From Malania oleifera (lineage: Eukaryota > Streptophyta > Magnoliopsida > Santalales > Ximeniaceae), in the NCBI RefSeq assembly GCF_029873635.1, contig NC_080426.1:57506673-57570672 (forward strand): 64,000 bases of DNA. Reading direction: 5' to 3'. The notes under the pieces were generated by a model, which saw only the letters and a program-made list of their open reading frames with translations, did not search any database and had not been told where the DNA came from. Position numbers and translations under genes: made by a program. The stretch's first letter is position 1; every line of letters starts with the position of its first letter. Positions 1-11,496 of the stretch are shown in pieces.

Positions 1-923
1 TCCAAATGCTGTCATTTTTTTTTATATCCCCATTAAGGTGCATTTTCTCTATCCAAAACTCCTTATTTTAAAATATGTTCAACATGAAAATTGTAGGATT
101 TTCTCTTACCTTTATGTTTACACCAAGAACACCTAATTTGGAGTTGTACAGAAAAAGTTATGACCAATTTACTGAAACGGGGTCAAAGTTGTCAGCCAAC
201 TGAACACTGTTCACAGTGGAACATCAGAAGATTGAACCAGACACTTCGGTTGTCTAACCCTTGACCTCGGTCATCTGAAGAATATCTTCAGTCGACTGAA
301 GATTAAGTTCGGTCATCTGAAGTTTTTGTTGAAGGTTTTTTAAAGAGGCAGAACCACCTCAGACGACTAAACCCAAAAGTTCAGACGTCTGAACACTGTT
401 AACGGTCATATTTTTTAAAAGTTTTTAAATTCAAATTCATATTTTTTGTGCTCTAAACTTTCTATAAACTTGGGAAACACTCCAAGTAACTTGGGGAACA
501 CGAAATTGACTTGATTTGTCATTTATAAATAACCCTCCAAGGCTAAGAATTAATCACACCAAGAGAATACAGGAAACAAGCTTTCTTGCTCTCAAATCTC
601 CCAACTTTCTCAAAATCTCTCTTGTGCAATCAATTTTTAATTTTCACTACTGAGATTTTCTATGAATTTATCAAGAAAATTTTGAGTCTACTATTAATTC
701 TTTCAACCTAGAAAGAAGGCTTATGGTGATATCTTCTTGAGTTTCATATTTCCATATTGTGAATTTGATTGAAGTATATAGATTTAACTTGTACTAATCA
801 TATAACGACCCAAAAAATAAATAAATAAATAAAATAAAATAATTATTAATTAAAAAAATTATTATTATTAATTAATTAATTATTATTAAGAAAATTAATT
901 AAATTAAGAAATTTGAGGATTGT

Positions 924-957
<34 letters not shown>

Positions 958-1907
958 ATGTATATTTAATTTTATATATATATAAGTATATATGTAAGTA
1001 ATATATATAAGTATATATAAGTATATGATAAGGTTAAAGTAGGATAAAGGAAAGAAAAAAAAACTTAAAAGAGAAACAGGAAGAGAAGGAAAGAAAAAAA
1101 AAACAGATTCATGTTCTCTGAACAGAAGGAAAGAGAAAGAAAAATTAAATATATTCTCTCACGCTCTCCACTCTTCTTCTTTCTACGATTTCGCGGCCAA
1201 TTCTCGTCCAATTGAAAATCCGAAGATACCACCGAACTCCATTCTTCGCCACTGACATATCTACCGAAGTAGATTTTTTGTAAGAGTAACGTGGGCATAT
1301 CTCGTGGGGTAAGTTAAATTCTCATTCTTATCTCAATTTTTCCTAAATTTTAAGCCAAATGGACGATCGGATACCATCACGAGAATTTAGGGATGATTCT
1401 TTACAAGTCTACCGGAGCGAATTTCTTATGGGGTCATTGTAGAAATAACCCAAAATTAGGATAAATGGGTTATTTAGAAATTAATTGGTATTTAATTATT
1501 ATAAATTAGGAAATGTTAAAATAATATTTTATTGGGGTTGATTTGATTGAATCAGGGTTTGAGTTAGCGTCGTGGGTATAAATTTGGGAGCCCTGCAAGC
1601 GTAATTCAAGGAATCAGGTAAGGGGGGATAAAATTATATCAGTATTTTATTAAAGTGAACCAATTATTTACGAGTATACGAAATTTATTATTTATCTATA
1701 TGATTTTCAGAATAGCCTAATTACTGGAAAAATGATGATTTTTGTTTAAGATTTATATTTGGGATAATTGCTTATGATATTAAATTCGTGTGACATGGGA
1801 GTAATTTTTCCTAATAAATTGAATATGAATTACTGTGGTATTTGGATTTGCATGTGAGGGTGTTTGAAATGATTATGACATGATGAATGAGTTGTTATGT
1901 TTGACTC

Positions 1908-2015
1908 CTGTGTGGAAATGTATTGATCTATTGGGATACTGTGTGGAAATGTATTGATTTGTTAGATTACTGTGTAGGAAATGAATTGATCTGTTGAATT
2001 CCTGTGTGGAAATAC
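1908..2015. repeat. Tandem repeat, about 35-bp unit, CTGTGTGGAAATG...
   Basis: Four imperfect units begin with CTGTGTGGAAATG or a close variant (about 1908, 1939, 1969, 2003), inside the nested solo LTR. They look like local slippage duplication in its U5-like part. Confidence 0.6.
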
Positions 2016-2239
2016 ATTAATGCATCTGTGTGAACTAACTGGTGTGGTTATTCGTATGCATCTCAATATAACGTTGGCATGAGGAGGTTGTTATATTGCC
2101 TAAATGTAAATCGTGATATGACATTGGCAGGTTGAGGAGCTTGTCATATTGTCATTTATATGGGGTAGAACATTGGCAGGTCGAGGAGCTTGTTCTACTG
2201 ATGTATGACAGATAGGTCATGGAGATTGGATACTGGTAA

Positions 2240-2476
2240 ATAATGGCACCTGTGTGGTCCATGTTATATACCCTGTGTGGGTAGTGGCGCCTGTGTGGGC
2301 CACGTTATATTCTGTGTGGATAATGGCGTCTGTGTGAGCCATGTTATATACCCTGTGTGGGTAGTGGTGCCTATGTGGGCCACGTTATACCCTGTGTGAA
2401 TAATGGCGCCTGTGTGGGCCATGTTATGTACCCTATGTCGGTAGTGGTGCCTGTGTGGGCCACATGTAGTTAAGAA
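2240..2476. repeat. 39-41-bp tandem repeat, six imperfect copies
   Basis: The unit reads roughly TARTGGYGCCTGTGTGGGCC followed by AYGTTATATACCCTGTGTGGR. Copies alternate between TAATGG and TAGTGG starts, which suggests a higher-order dimer of about 80 bp. It lies within the solo LTR at 801-3442. Small open frames across it are repeat artefacts. Confidence 0.75.
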
Positions 2477-2663
2477 GTACATAGGTGCCTGTGTGGGCCA
2501 CGTACTGACATGTACACAGTTGCTCTATGTGGCCCACATACTGAGGACATTGGAATATGAAGTATGAGATGCATGATTCCTGTGTGGATATGTTGTGTGC
2601 ATGTAAATTTAATTATAACATAAAAATAATGGTATAGCATATTGTGAATGCATGTGTGTGCAT

Positions 2664-2960
2664 GCGGCGAGGTAAACATACCACCGAGGGCTTGCTGAGA
2701 AAGGCGAGTGCTCTGTTAGGTAGTTTCTTGGTATCAGTGCAAAGGGATGCTACTTGTGTGGGCGAGTAGACATCCAGATCTTCAGAAACCTTCGCCTTTA
2801 AAATAATAAAGATGTGTGTACTGGCGGTGAGGTAATACTTCACCTAAGGGCTTACTGAGTAAGGTGGGTGCTCTAGTAGGTAGTTTTTAGTACCAGAGCA
2901 AAGGGAAGTTACTTGTATGGGCGGGTAATCTTCCCTATCCTTGGGGACTTTCACCTGCAT
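2664..2960. repeat. Tandem duplication, about 160-bp unit, two diverged copies
   Basis: Copy 1 starts GGCGAGGTAAACATACCACC at 2666 and copy 2 starts GGCGGTGAGGTAATACTTCA near 2824. Both continue through GGGCTTNCTGAGNAAGG, AGGTAGTTT and GCAAAGGGA in the same order. They are internal to the nested solo LTR. Confidence 0.65.
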
Positions 2961-3559
2961 AAAAATTATGTACTTGTGCATATTGGATGTGTGTGATATT
3001 AGATGTTGGGGATGTTATTAATGGTACATTTTCTCAATTGTTATTGATATTATATGAGAAGCAGTTTATTTTGATATGTAAATATTAAAACTCATTTGTC
3101 ACACACTGTTATAATTTGTTCCACCCTTATTGAGAAGTGTCTCACCCTAGTGGATTAACAATTTTTCAGGTTCTTCTGGAGACCGGGTTTGAAGGCCTAG
3201 GCAGGGACTATCTTTGTGGTAGTTTTTTTTTTTTTTTTTTTTTTGGATATTGTGAGATATTGATATATGTATAGATATCTGGATGTTGTAGTATTTTTTT
3301 TTGGGTTACTATATAGAACTCTGGTATTTATTTGAGGTTATTTATTTATGTTCTGCTACGTGCATGATAATTATGGTATCAGATGTAGGTGATTGGAACA
3401 CGTGGCACTCGGGCCCCACTTGGTAGGTTTCGGGGCGTCACAAATCAGCTCTTTGTGTGAACATCCTTTGTACACATATTTTGGTTGTATTTCTTGTAGA
3501 TTGATGATTCCAAGGATTTGTTTGGATCGTTGGCTAAGCAAGTGGATATTGCTTAGAAA

Positions 3560-3700
3560 GGCAGGCTCAAACCTATTTGAAGGAGTGACCGAACGAGGGT
3601 ACATCGTTTGGAGAGGCAGGCTCAAACCTATTTGAAGGAGTGACCGAACGAGGGTACATCGTTTGGAGAGGCAGGCTCTAGCCTATTGAAGGAGTTTGTA
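3560..3700. repeat. 55-bp direct repeat, three copies
   Basis: GGCAGGCTCNAACCTATT starts at 3560, 3615 and 3670. Copies 1 and 2 are almost identical across the unit, so this is a recent expansion. The paralogous LTRs carry this segment once, so the expansion is specific to this copy. Confidence 0.8.
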
Positions 3701-4554
3701 AAGGTTTGTTCTGTCCAGTAAAGGAACAGGTTTAGTGAATCCTTTGGCGGTTTTCCAAAGGCGAGAACGTAGGCTGGGTGTAAGTCGAACCTCGTAAAAA
3801 TCTCCGTCTCACTCTTTCTTTCCCTTACTCTTTTTTTTCAATACATATTTAAATTGCGTGGATGGTTTAAATTGAAAATCATATATACTACGTATATTTG
3901 GGAATCAAGTAAACTTAAAGTTTAATTTTGATTTGGGTTGCGAAAACCGAAAGGGAGTACGTTGGTTAAACCATATCTTGCAGAAACCATACGGGAGTAC
4001 GTTACTTGGTTAAACATCCCAAAGATAAATTAAGTGAGAGTTTATTTGAATTTTGAATATTGGGAAGAGTGTGAACATTGTGTTGGATTTTATATTACAT
4101 ATCATATTAAGCAAATCAATTAATATAAGGCTTCACATCAGCAAACACAAATTATCATTCACTACAAGGCTTAATTCAAATTTATATCCAGAGCTAACAA
4201 CAAAAGCTATATTATAATTGAATGGTTTAAAATTTGATATTGAGTAGTTTTTATTTATATTTCAAAGAGTGTTGAATCTTGAAAATTTGCATCAATCTAA
4301 TAGTGTTGCAGTTAACTTATACTTGGGAATTAACTGGTTGTTTGGTTTGAATATTGTGCTTAATTGATTGGTTGTTTAATTGTGTTGATTGATTGATTTA
4401 AAAGAACTAAGTTCTTATGTAATTAAAGAATTAAACAAACAAGTCAAGAATTAGCTCAAAGAAATAAAAGATGGTTAAGGATTCTTAAAAGGAATTAAAA
4501 GAAATTTTTATAATCCAATTCATCCCCAATCTTAGGACTACACCTTACTTTTCA

Positions 4555-7500
4555 AGTCTATCCCTTCATTGCAACACATCATCACACCATGTACATATTT
4601 ATCCATTCATCCACAACATACATATACGAGCTATATACACAAGTAAAATATTCACAAGTACACAACAATTATTCACATTTACGAGTAAAATATCATGGAG
4701 TAATCAAAAGGACCTTTAAATTCATATTTTAGATAATTTATAATTAATAAATAGCTCAACTCTCTAAGTCCCCAGTGGAGTTGTCAAATTGTCACAATGT
4801 CCCAAAGGAGGGTCTGGAATGGCAAGGGATAATAATAATATAGGTTTGATGGAGTTGCCACTAAGCAGTTATTTACCTAGGTGTGTTGTTGCTTCACCTA
4901 ATTACTACTCGTTAATTGATCTCTAAACTAATCTGAGGCCAAGGCACTAGTAGTCTTGATCTACATTTAGTAAAGTTGGGATCATAAGTTCAGTTATGTG
5001 GAGGGCAAGGTGGTAGCACCTCCTACACAGTCGTTTTATGAATGATACCTAATTAACTAGGAATTATCTCTTAACTAAATCAAATGGTTTTTAATTAACT
5101 CATTAATAAATCAAAAAAAATTAAAATTTTTAAAAGAAACTATTAAATAAGGTGTGATTTAGGAATATCTAATAAAACCTCCAAAATAGGGGATCTTATT
5201 AGATAACCCCCCCCCCCCCTCCCCAAGAACTATTATAGGTGAGGTCTGAAATACCTTTTTATCATTTGTTTAATCATTGGGATGCACACACACCAAAATA
5301 GAATATAAAAAAAATAATTAAACAAATTTATTAAATTTGAATTCAAAAAAAAAGTCTTTAAAATATTCCCAAGTTTTCCAAAACAAATTAAGAATTTTCT
5401 GCAAATTTTCCAATATCTTTTTTACAATTGTCTAGGATTTTTAAAGACTTTTTCTCCATTTTATCTATGTTTGAAATTTTTATTTTTCTATTTTATTTCA
5501 TCTAAACCACAATAACTCAAATAATTTTTGTTTATTTTTCCTAATTTTTTTTTATATTTTTTTCATATTTTTTATGATTTTTAAAAATTAAAAATTAATT
5601 TTTAAATTAAAGAAATGAATCGGCAACTCAAGAAGAACTGGTCTGAACCAGGTCAACTCAATTGACCCAGGTCAAATTGGATTGACCCAATTAGGAATGG
5701 GATGCCATGTGTCAGCCAAAGGTGGCGACATGTGGCACTAGTATTTTACTTTTTTTCATTTTTGTATTGCAGTAAGGTGACTTCAACATGATGATGGTAG
5801 GACACAAAAGGCCCAGAGCTTTTGACGCAAATCGCTAACATGGCCGTGATCCGGTTGTCTAGAGAAAACACACATTGGATCTTGGGCGCGCCACGCGTCA
5901 CCGTCCATACAGTGACACATATCCCACTTAGTTTTTTATTTATTTTTTTCCAAAAAATTAATATAAAAGCTTTTTTGTTCTTTTTCTTTCCTTTTCGTTT
6001 CTTTTCTCCCTGTTTTCTCGTTCTCTTTTTCTCTTCTCTCTTCGTTCTTCGTATCTCTCTTAATTCTCTTCTCTCTACACTCTCTCATCTCAGCTCTCTC
6101 TATCTTCGATCTCTTTTTCTATCTTCGAGCTCTCTATCTTAGATCTCTCTTTCTCTCTCTTTTTGCTCCCTCATCTCAATTTTCTCTCATCTTACCTCTC
6201 TTCTTTCTACACTTTGTGCTCTCTTAACTTTCTCTTTTCTACACTTTCTACTTTCTATCTTCAATCTCTATCTCTTTCTTCTGATTTCCTTTTTTTTATA
6301 TTTTGATTTCTACTCTTTATAATCCTTTTCTCACTCCTTTTTTGTAGGTTTTGATCAACTATCCCAACTGGCAAAGAACCTCAATCTCTCTATTTTTTTT
6401 TTTAAGATCAAGTTCCTAGATCTTAGAGGTAAACACCCTTCCCTTCTTTTCTATTTTATGTATATCTTTTCTTTTAAAAAAAAAAAATGAGCTCTTTTAG
6501 GTTTTCTTGTAGTTTCTCGTAATCCAAACAAGGTGCTCAGGGTTTGACTAGGGTTAAAGGTTAGGTGAACTTGGGTCAAATTTTGGGTTGAGTTAAAATT
6601 GGTTTGGGTTGGCCTAAAATGGGTCATGGGATTGGTTTGGGCTTAGTGGGTTCTAGATTATGGTGCATTGGGTTAAGACAAACCCAAGGGGCTATGGGTA
6701 TGAGTTAGTGTTTGAGGGCAAAATAGCGGGCTTGGACCAGTTATGGGTTTAATTTGGTTTTGGACTATGTTAGGGGAGGTTTGGTTAATACAGTACGTTG
6801 GGTTGGAGTTAAGTAGATGAGTTTGACCAGTTAAAGGGTCAATGGACCCAGGTCAAAGTTGGACCTGAGTCTTGGGTCCTCGAGTCAGTTGACTCAGATC
6901 CCCAAGTTGGATCTAGGAGTATTCGGGTGTGAGCTTTTGGATCCAAATTTGGATCTGAGCTCTTGGATCTAGAAAATTGACTTCTATTCGAGGATTTGTT
7001 CAAATATAATATCAAATTACACAATTCAATTTTCAAACAAGCCTAAAATTTAAACATAATCAAACTGACTAACATAAAATTTAAAGAACCAACCTCTGTC
7101 TTCTATCTCCTCCAATCTTCAAGCCTGCTACTTTGAATCTCCAGTACCAATGCCTTTACTGCTTCTGCCCTCTAGCCTTTTGCTTCTCTATCTTTCTTCA
7201 CCTTCACAATTTCAAACTTTCAAACTTCTCCTCCTGATCCTCTCTCAACATTTTTTGTGATCAATTCCTTTTTTCCTTCTTTGTTTCTATGTCTATCTAC
7301 TACCCTCAAAAGCTCACTATTTATAGACTTGGGGGATCACTCAATTATCACTGGTTAGATCAATCAGCACCTAATTGATTAATCAAATTTAATTCGAATT
7401 TACTCACATATTTAATTTACAATTTCACATGTGTAATTGAATATCTTCCTTTTGTGCTTACAGGTTTGAAGCTAAAAAAGTTGGCCCACTATTTTTATTT

Positions 7501-7854
7501 CATTGTTTTCTTTTCTATTTTTTTTATTTTCAATGTAAAAATTTCATTTTCTATTTTCATTTTTCCTTTATTTAATTTTTTTCTAAATTACCTCATTTTA
7601 TTAAATTAATGAATATTTACACAATTTTGTTATATAAGCTCTGGACAAAATGGGTTGTCTACAGTTATCATTAGTTTGTATTAGTTCATCATATGACATA
7701 CGTTTGTGGTTTTAAATCATGTGTGGTACAGACATACTAGCATCAGTATTATCATTGTAGGTCCATGCATATCACTTTTTATCTTAGTGTAGACTCATAC
7801 ATTTAACTACTACTGAACTCCATACATATCATTATTAACGTTGAATATGTATAG
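4555..7854. other. Repeat-derived AT-rich region, no gene seen
   Basis: No convincing coding sequence. It includes a 13-base C run (about 5206-5219), a phrase starting CCCCAGTGGAGTTGTCAAA near 4770 that resembles plant LTR-element leader DNA, a CT-rich stretch at 6000-6280, and tracts rich in TTGGGTT words (6540-6800). On the minus strand a possible LTR start TGTAGACAACCC lies at about 7652-7663, with CTATAAATAG near 7317-7326. I could not pair these ends or find a TSD, so decayed LTR retroelement DNA is an inference. Confidence 0.35.
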
Positions 7855-7972
7855 GATTTCCATGCAGCAGCAGCAACAAAAAATTCCCATGCAACAAAAA
7901 CAACAACAACAAAAAATTTCCATGCAATGACAACAACAACAACAAATTTCTATGCAACAACAACAAAAACCT
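7855..7972. repeat. Minisatellite grown from the LINE 3' tail
   Basis: Four units of about 30 bp, each a TTTCCATGCA-like phrase followed by CAA/CAG triplets, replace the simple (CAA)n tail seen at the other LINE copies. The first unit carries CAGCAGCAGCAA and later ones CAACAACAAC. Confidence 0.7.
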
Positions 7973-9170
7973 TTAGTCCCATGAGATGGGGTCAATTACA
8001 TGAACCCTTTTCAACCAATTCACATGATTAAGAGCATTTTCCTCCTGTAAACTTAAGAGTTATTAAATCATTCCTTACTATCTCATTTTAGGTTATTCTA
8101 AGTCTAATCATGTCCCTTTTTATACCCGAAACAGTAACTAACTCACTCCTCCTCACAAGTGTGCTACTAGGCTAGCATTTTAAATGTCTAACCCATCTAA
8201 GCCACCCCTTCCCTTATCTTGTCTTCAACCAGTTTTGTGCCTAGTTTATTGCATTAATGTTCAGTCCTTAATTTATCTTTTAATGTTATACCACTCATTC
8301 ACCTTAACATTCGCATTATGGTAACTTTTACTTTTTGTACATGTTTCTTAGTTTTCCAACATTTTGATTGATAAAGCATGGCTAGCCTTATAACCGTCTT
8401 CTAAAACTTCCGTTTAATTTTTATGGTTTTCTACAATCACACAACATGCCTAATACAATCCTCCATTTTACCCAATCTGCTTTAAGTCTATGCATTACAT
8501 CTTTTTCAATTTCACCTTCTGCTTGCAAAATAGATCCAAGATATCAAATTCTACTAATGCTATTAATTTTTTTATTATCAAGTCTAATCTTCTCTCTGTA
8601 CTTCCCCCCTATATTACTGAAATTACATTTCATATATCCTGTCTTATTCCTACTTGTTGTAAAACTTTTAGACCCTAAAATGATTCTCCAAAATTCTTAC
8701 TTAGATTCCACACCACTTATACTTCATCAATCAAGACAATATCATCTGCATAAAACTTAAACCAAGGAATCTCGTTTTGGATATTCTTAGTGACTTCATC
8801 AATCACTAGAGCAAAAAGATAAGAACTCAAAGTAAAACCTTGATGTACACCTATTGTGATTGGAAATTCTCTAGATTCCCCTTCCACACTCCTAACACTA
8901 ATCATTAGTTTATCATACATATCCTTAATGACTTCAGTATATCTACTATAAGTTCTCTTATTTTCTAAAACCCACCAAAAAACTCCCTAGGTATATTGTC
9001 ATAAGCTTTCTCTAGGCTAATAAAAATCACATGCAAGTCTCTCTTCTTTTTCCTAAATATTTCCATTAATTTTTTTAAAAGATAAATAGATTCTATTATT
9101 AATCTCCCAAGCACAAAACAAAATTGATTCTCTGAAACTTTCATTTCTAGTCTTGTTTAGTTGCCAACAA
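7855..9170 (-). mobile_element. RTE-clade LINE, copy 1, 5'-truncated
   Basis: Minus-strand reading shows the reverse-transcriptase core: an HQG motif, then a stretch ending FKFYADDIVLIDEV (codons in 8717-8920), with YADD as the catalytic loop. The copy is collinear with the longer LINE at 14719-17627 and shares its 3' end (CTTTAGTCCC at 7970, followed on the element strand by TTG repeats). Similarity fades near 9150-9170, so endonuclease and early RT are missing, as usual for 5' truncation during target-primed reverse transcription. Frameshifts and stops make it inactive. Confidence 0.8.
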
Positions 9171-11017
9171 GTTTGGTGACCCTTTATAAAACAAATAAGT
9201 GTAGATATTCAAACCATTGATTGTCTAACTCGCCCTTTCTATTTTAGAAAACTAATTCATCACTTTATTTTAGTTTTGAAAATGTAAAGGATAACATTTT
9301 GAAAAAAAAAAAGATGTAAATAGGAAAGGCTTTTTTATGGAATTTAGAGGACTAACGCCCTACACCACCCATTTCATGAATGGCTACCAAACTTAAAATT
9401 TTTTGTGTGTGTGTGTGTATCTCAAGGTAATTTTTTTGTGAAAAAAGAACATCATGAAGAATGAAATGCAACAGGGGTCGGCCAACCATACCTGTAAAGG
9501 CCAGTCGACCACCTACGGCAAACTTCTCTTCTTTTTCTTCTTCTTTTCTTCTTTTGGAATTTTTACAAAGCAATTTTCATACCCAATCTCCCTTTTAAAA
9601 AGATTTTCATAAGATCCATGCAAAGATTAAACCTCATGGACTCTACTACTTCATGTCTTTCCGAAACAAACAACTATTCACACAAAACTTAAAAAGAAAT
9701 AGAGAAGAAGAAAGAAAAACTTTTTTGGTTTTGATTGTTATGACTAAACTTCTTGGTTTTTGGTGCCGCACCGGGGGGGTCCAAAGGGCTCGTAGGTGGC
9801 TAGAGTTCGCACGTTATAAAAAAAATGAAAAATGTCATTGATAAGTTTATTTTTGTTGTGGGAGAACAACAAACCTGTCTTGAAAACTCATTGAAAAGAA
9901 ACTTAAAACCTCTAAAAAAATTGACCAAAAGCCACATCATAAGCATTCATTCTAGAACTTTATTTTAAGAACTTGAAAACTTTTTTAAAAGTGGATTTTT
10001 TATTTTTTTATTTTTATAAACAAACTCGACTACACACTTCGGTGAGTTTCAACCCATCTGTATCATTAAAAAAAAATATGTCCAGAAAAAATGGTCAAAA
10101 ACTCAATCTCATCTACGCAGCCAACCATGCTTGCAAGTCGATCAATCATTTACAAAAGTCAAAATGACAATTTTTTTTTTAAATGAAAGGTGGGCAATCG
10201 TGTTTGCAAGTTAGTCGACCATCTGAATGCTTTGTTCAAAAAAAATGTAAATTTTTGTGTAAATTTCGTGCAACTTTTTATAAATTCAAAACATGATCTC
10301 ATCTTAAATGAATCCTAAATGACATCTTCAAAACAACACACATGATTTCATTCAAAAACAATGACAAGAACACATTTTATAACAACATATATGATTCCAT
10401 ACAAACAAAACTTGAAAATGACTAAAGTAGAATGATAGGACTAATTTAAAACAATGCAATAAATGTATTTCAAGTGGAGATTCATTCCTTAGAATGGACA
10501 CACCCCCATAGAACCCAATGATAAGAAAAGAAAATGAAATGATCGCTTCCATGTTTCCCCAAAATACAACTCTCTTTAGCACCCAAGAACACTTGAACTC
10601 TCCCTGTATTCCTGCTCCTTACCCAAGTTGGTCATACAAAAAAGTACCCCCTGCATAGTCTAATTATAAACCATACAAAAATAGAGGGAAATGATTTTGA
10701 AATTTGAATTCAAAAATTCAAAATTCAAAATTCAAACAAAATTAACCACCAACCAACCAACTAGTAACGGCTTTGGTCATTGTCCAACACGTGGCAATTG
10801 TCAGGACACTTGACACACTCAGATCCACTAATCAGCTAAATTGAAAAAACTCAAAAATTCAAAATTTATTGAGACCGATCCAAGAGGGCTAATCAATCGC
10901 CCTATGTAGCATTCCTCTACTCATTAATTTTAAATTAATTTTTCCATATATTCAGCTGGATTGTAAAATTGTGTAGATAAAAAATGACTTTCGACAATTT
11001 ATATTATTTCTATTTCT
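9171..11017. other. Unassigned intergenic DNA
   Basis: No gene recognised. GGTCGGCCAACC and CAGTCGACCACC occur near 9477-9513, and AGTCGATCAATC and AGTCGACCATCT near 10135-10220; these resemble the word islands found in LTRs elsewhere. The minus strand has TTTATAATTAG near 10665 and an A-rich leader, so it may be a decayed LTR. A GGTGCCGCACCGGGGGG string at about 9761 is discussed among the rejected items. Boundaries were not found. Confidence 0.3.
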
Positions 11018-11496
11018 ACCTTTTCAAAGCCAATAACTTTGAATCATTTTCTGAAAACAAAACTACTCAGCAACAGCCGGACAGGTGGGAAATGTTAGGG
11101 TGATCCCCGAAAAGTTTGGGTAGAACACATTTGTTGATACCCACAACATTATACTTCCACCCAAAAATAATACTCTCACCTTTTCAAAGCCTATAACTTT
11201 GAATCATTTTCTGAAAACAAAACTACTCAGCAACAGCGGAGCAAGTGGGAAATGCTAGGATGATCCCCAAAAGTTTGGATAGAACACATTTGTTGATACC
11301 CACAACATCATACTTCCACCCAAAAATAATACTCCTACCTTTTCAAAGCCTATAACTTTGAATCATTTTCTGAAAACAAAACTACTCAGCAACAGCCAGA
11401 CAAGTGGGAAATGTTAGGGTGATCCCGAAAAGTTTGGGTAGAACACATTTGTTGATACCCACAACATTATGCTTGCACCCAAAAATAATACTCTAC
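11018..11496. repeat. 159-160-bp tandem repeat, three copies
   Basis: Units start ACCTTTTCAAAGCC at 11018, 11178 and 11337 and run through AACTACTCAGCAACAG, GTGATCCCCGAAAAGTTTGG and TTGTTGATACCCACAAC to AAAAATAATACTC. Copies differ at only a few positions, so the expansion is young. The unit length is in the range of plant satellite monomers, but only three copies are here. Confidence 0.85.

Larger units (their letters stand above)
801..3442 (+). mobile_element. Solo LTR, chromovirus (Tekay/Del)-like, nested in family A LTR
   Basis: Exact 5-bp TSDs AATCA flank the element at 796-800 and 3443-3447, and the host LTR is collinear with its paralogues if the insert is removed. The ends are TATAACGACCC and (reverse complement) TGTGACGCCCC, the TGTAACGACCC-type termini of several elements here; the first G has become A. 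Inside are a TA microsatellite (about 927-955), a CT-rich leader ending in a GGGGTAAGTT donor-like site near 1308, two sets of tandem repeats, and TTATTGAGAAGTGTCTCACC near 3128, which recurs in the solo LTR at 53208-55471. No coding capacity is credible. Assignment to chromovirus Gypsy rests on terminal motif and length only. Confidence 0.75.
1..4554 (+). mobile_element. Solo LTR, family A, 5' end outside window, interrupted by a nested element
   Basis: This is the 3' part of a long terminal repeat related to the complete copies at 25990-28220 and 49977-52170. Shared landmarks in the same order are a GTTCAACATGAAAATTGTA stretch, a short-word island (about 196-410), a TATAAATA box (525-532), a CT-rich transcribed leader, the phrase GTTTAGTGAATCCTTTGG near 3730, and the closing run to ...ACTACACCTTACTTTTCA at 4554. 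Comparison with the 49977 copy puts its start about 500 bp upstream of the window. A 55-bp direct repeat occurs three times at 3560-3700. Bases 801-3442 are a later insertion. No internal retrotransposon domain or primer binding site follows 4554, so it is probably a solo LTR; the left TSD cannot be checked. Copia ancestry is an inference from the TGTTG start and TTTTGATGNTAACAAA motif of the complete copies. Confidence 0.75.

Noticed and set aside
2264-2843. Several overlapping open frames of about 70 codons
   Set aside because: They lie across tandem repeats of a solo LTR and reflect the repeat period, not coding constraint.
6000-6300. CT-rich transcribed leader of a plus-strand LTR
   Set aside because: The CT-rich tract is real, but no TATA box, LTR end or TSD could be tied to it.
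7810-7995. Small cysteine-rich protein on the minus strand
   Set aside because: The cysteines come from translating the (CAA/CAG)n LINE-tail minisatellite in reverse.
8446-8760. 104-codon plus-strand open frame
   Set aside because: It lies antisense to the RT core of RTE copy 1.
9757-9782. Primer binding site GGTGCCGCACCGGGGGG after an LTR
   Set aside because: It resembles TGGCGCCGTTGCCGGGGA but has several mismatches, and no LTR end pair or TSD was found around it.
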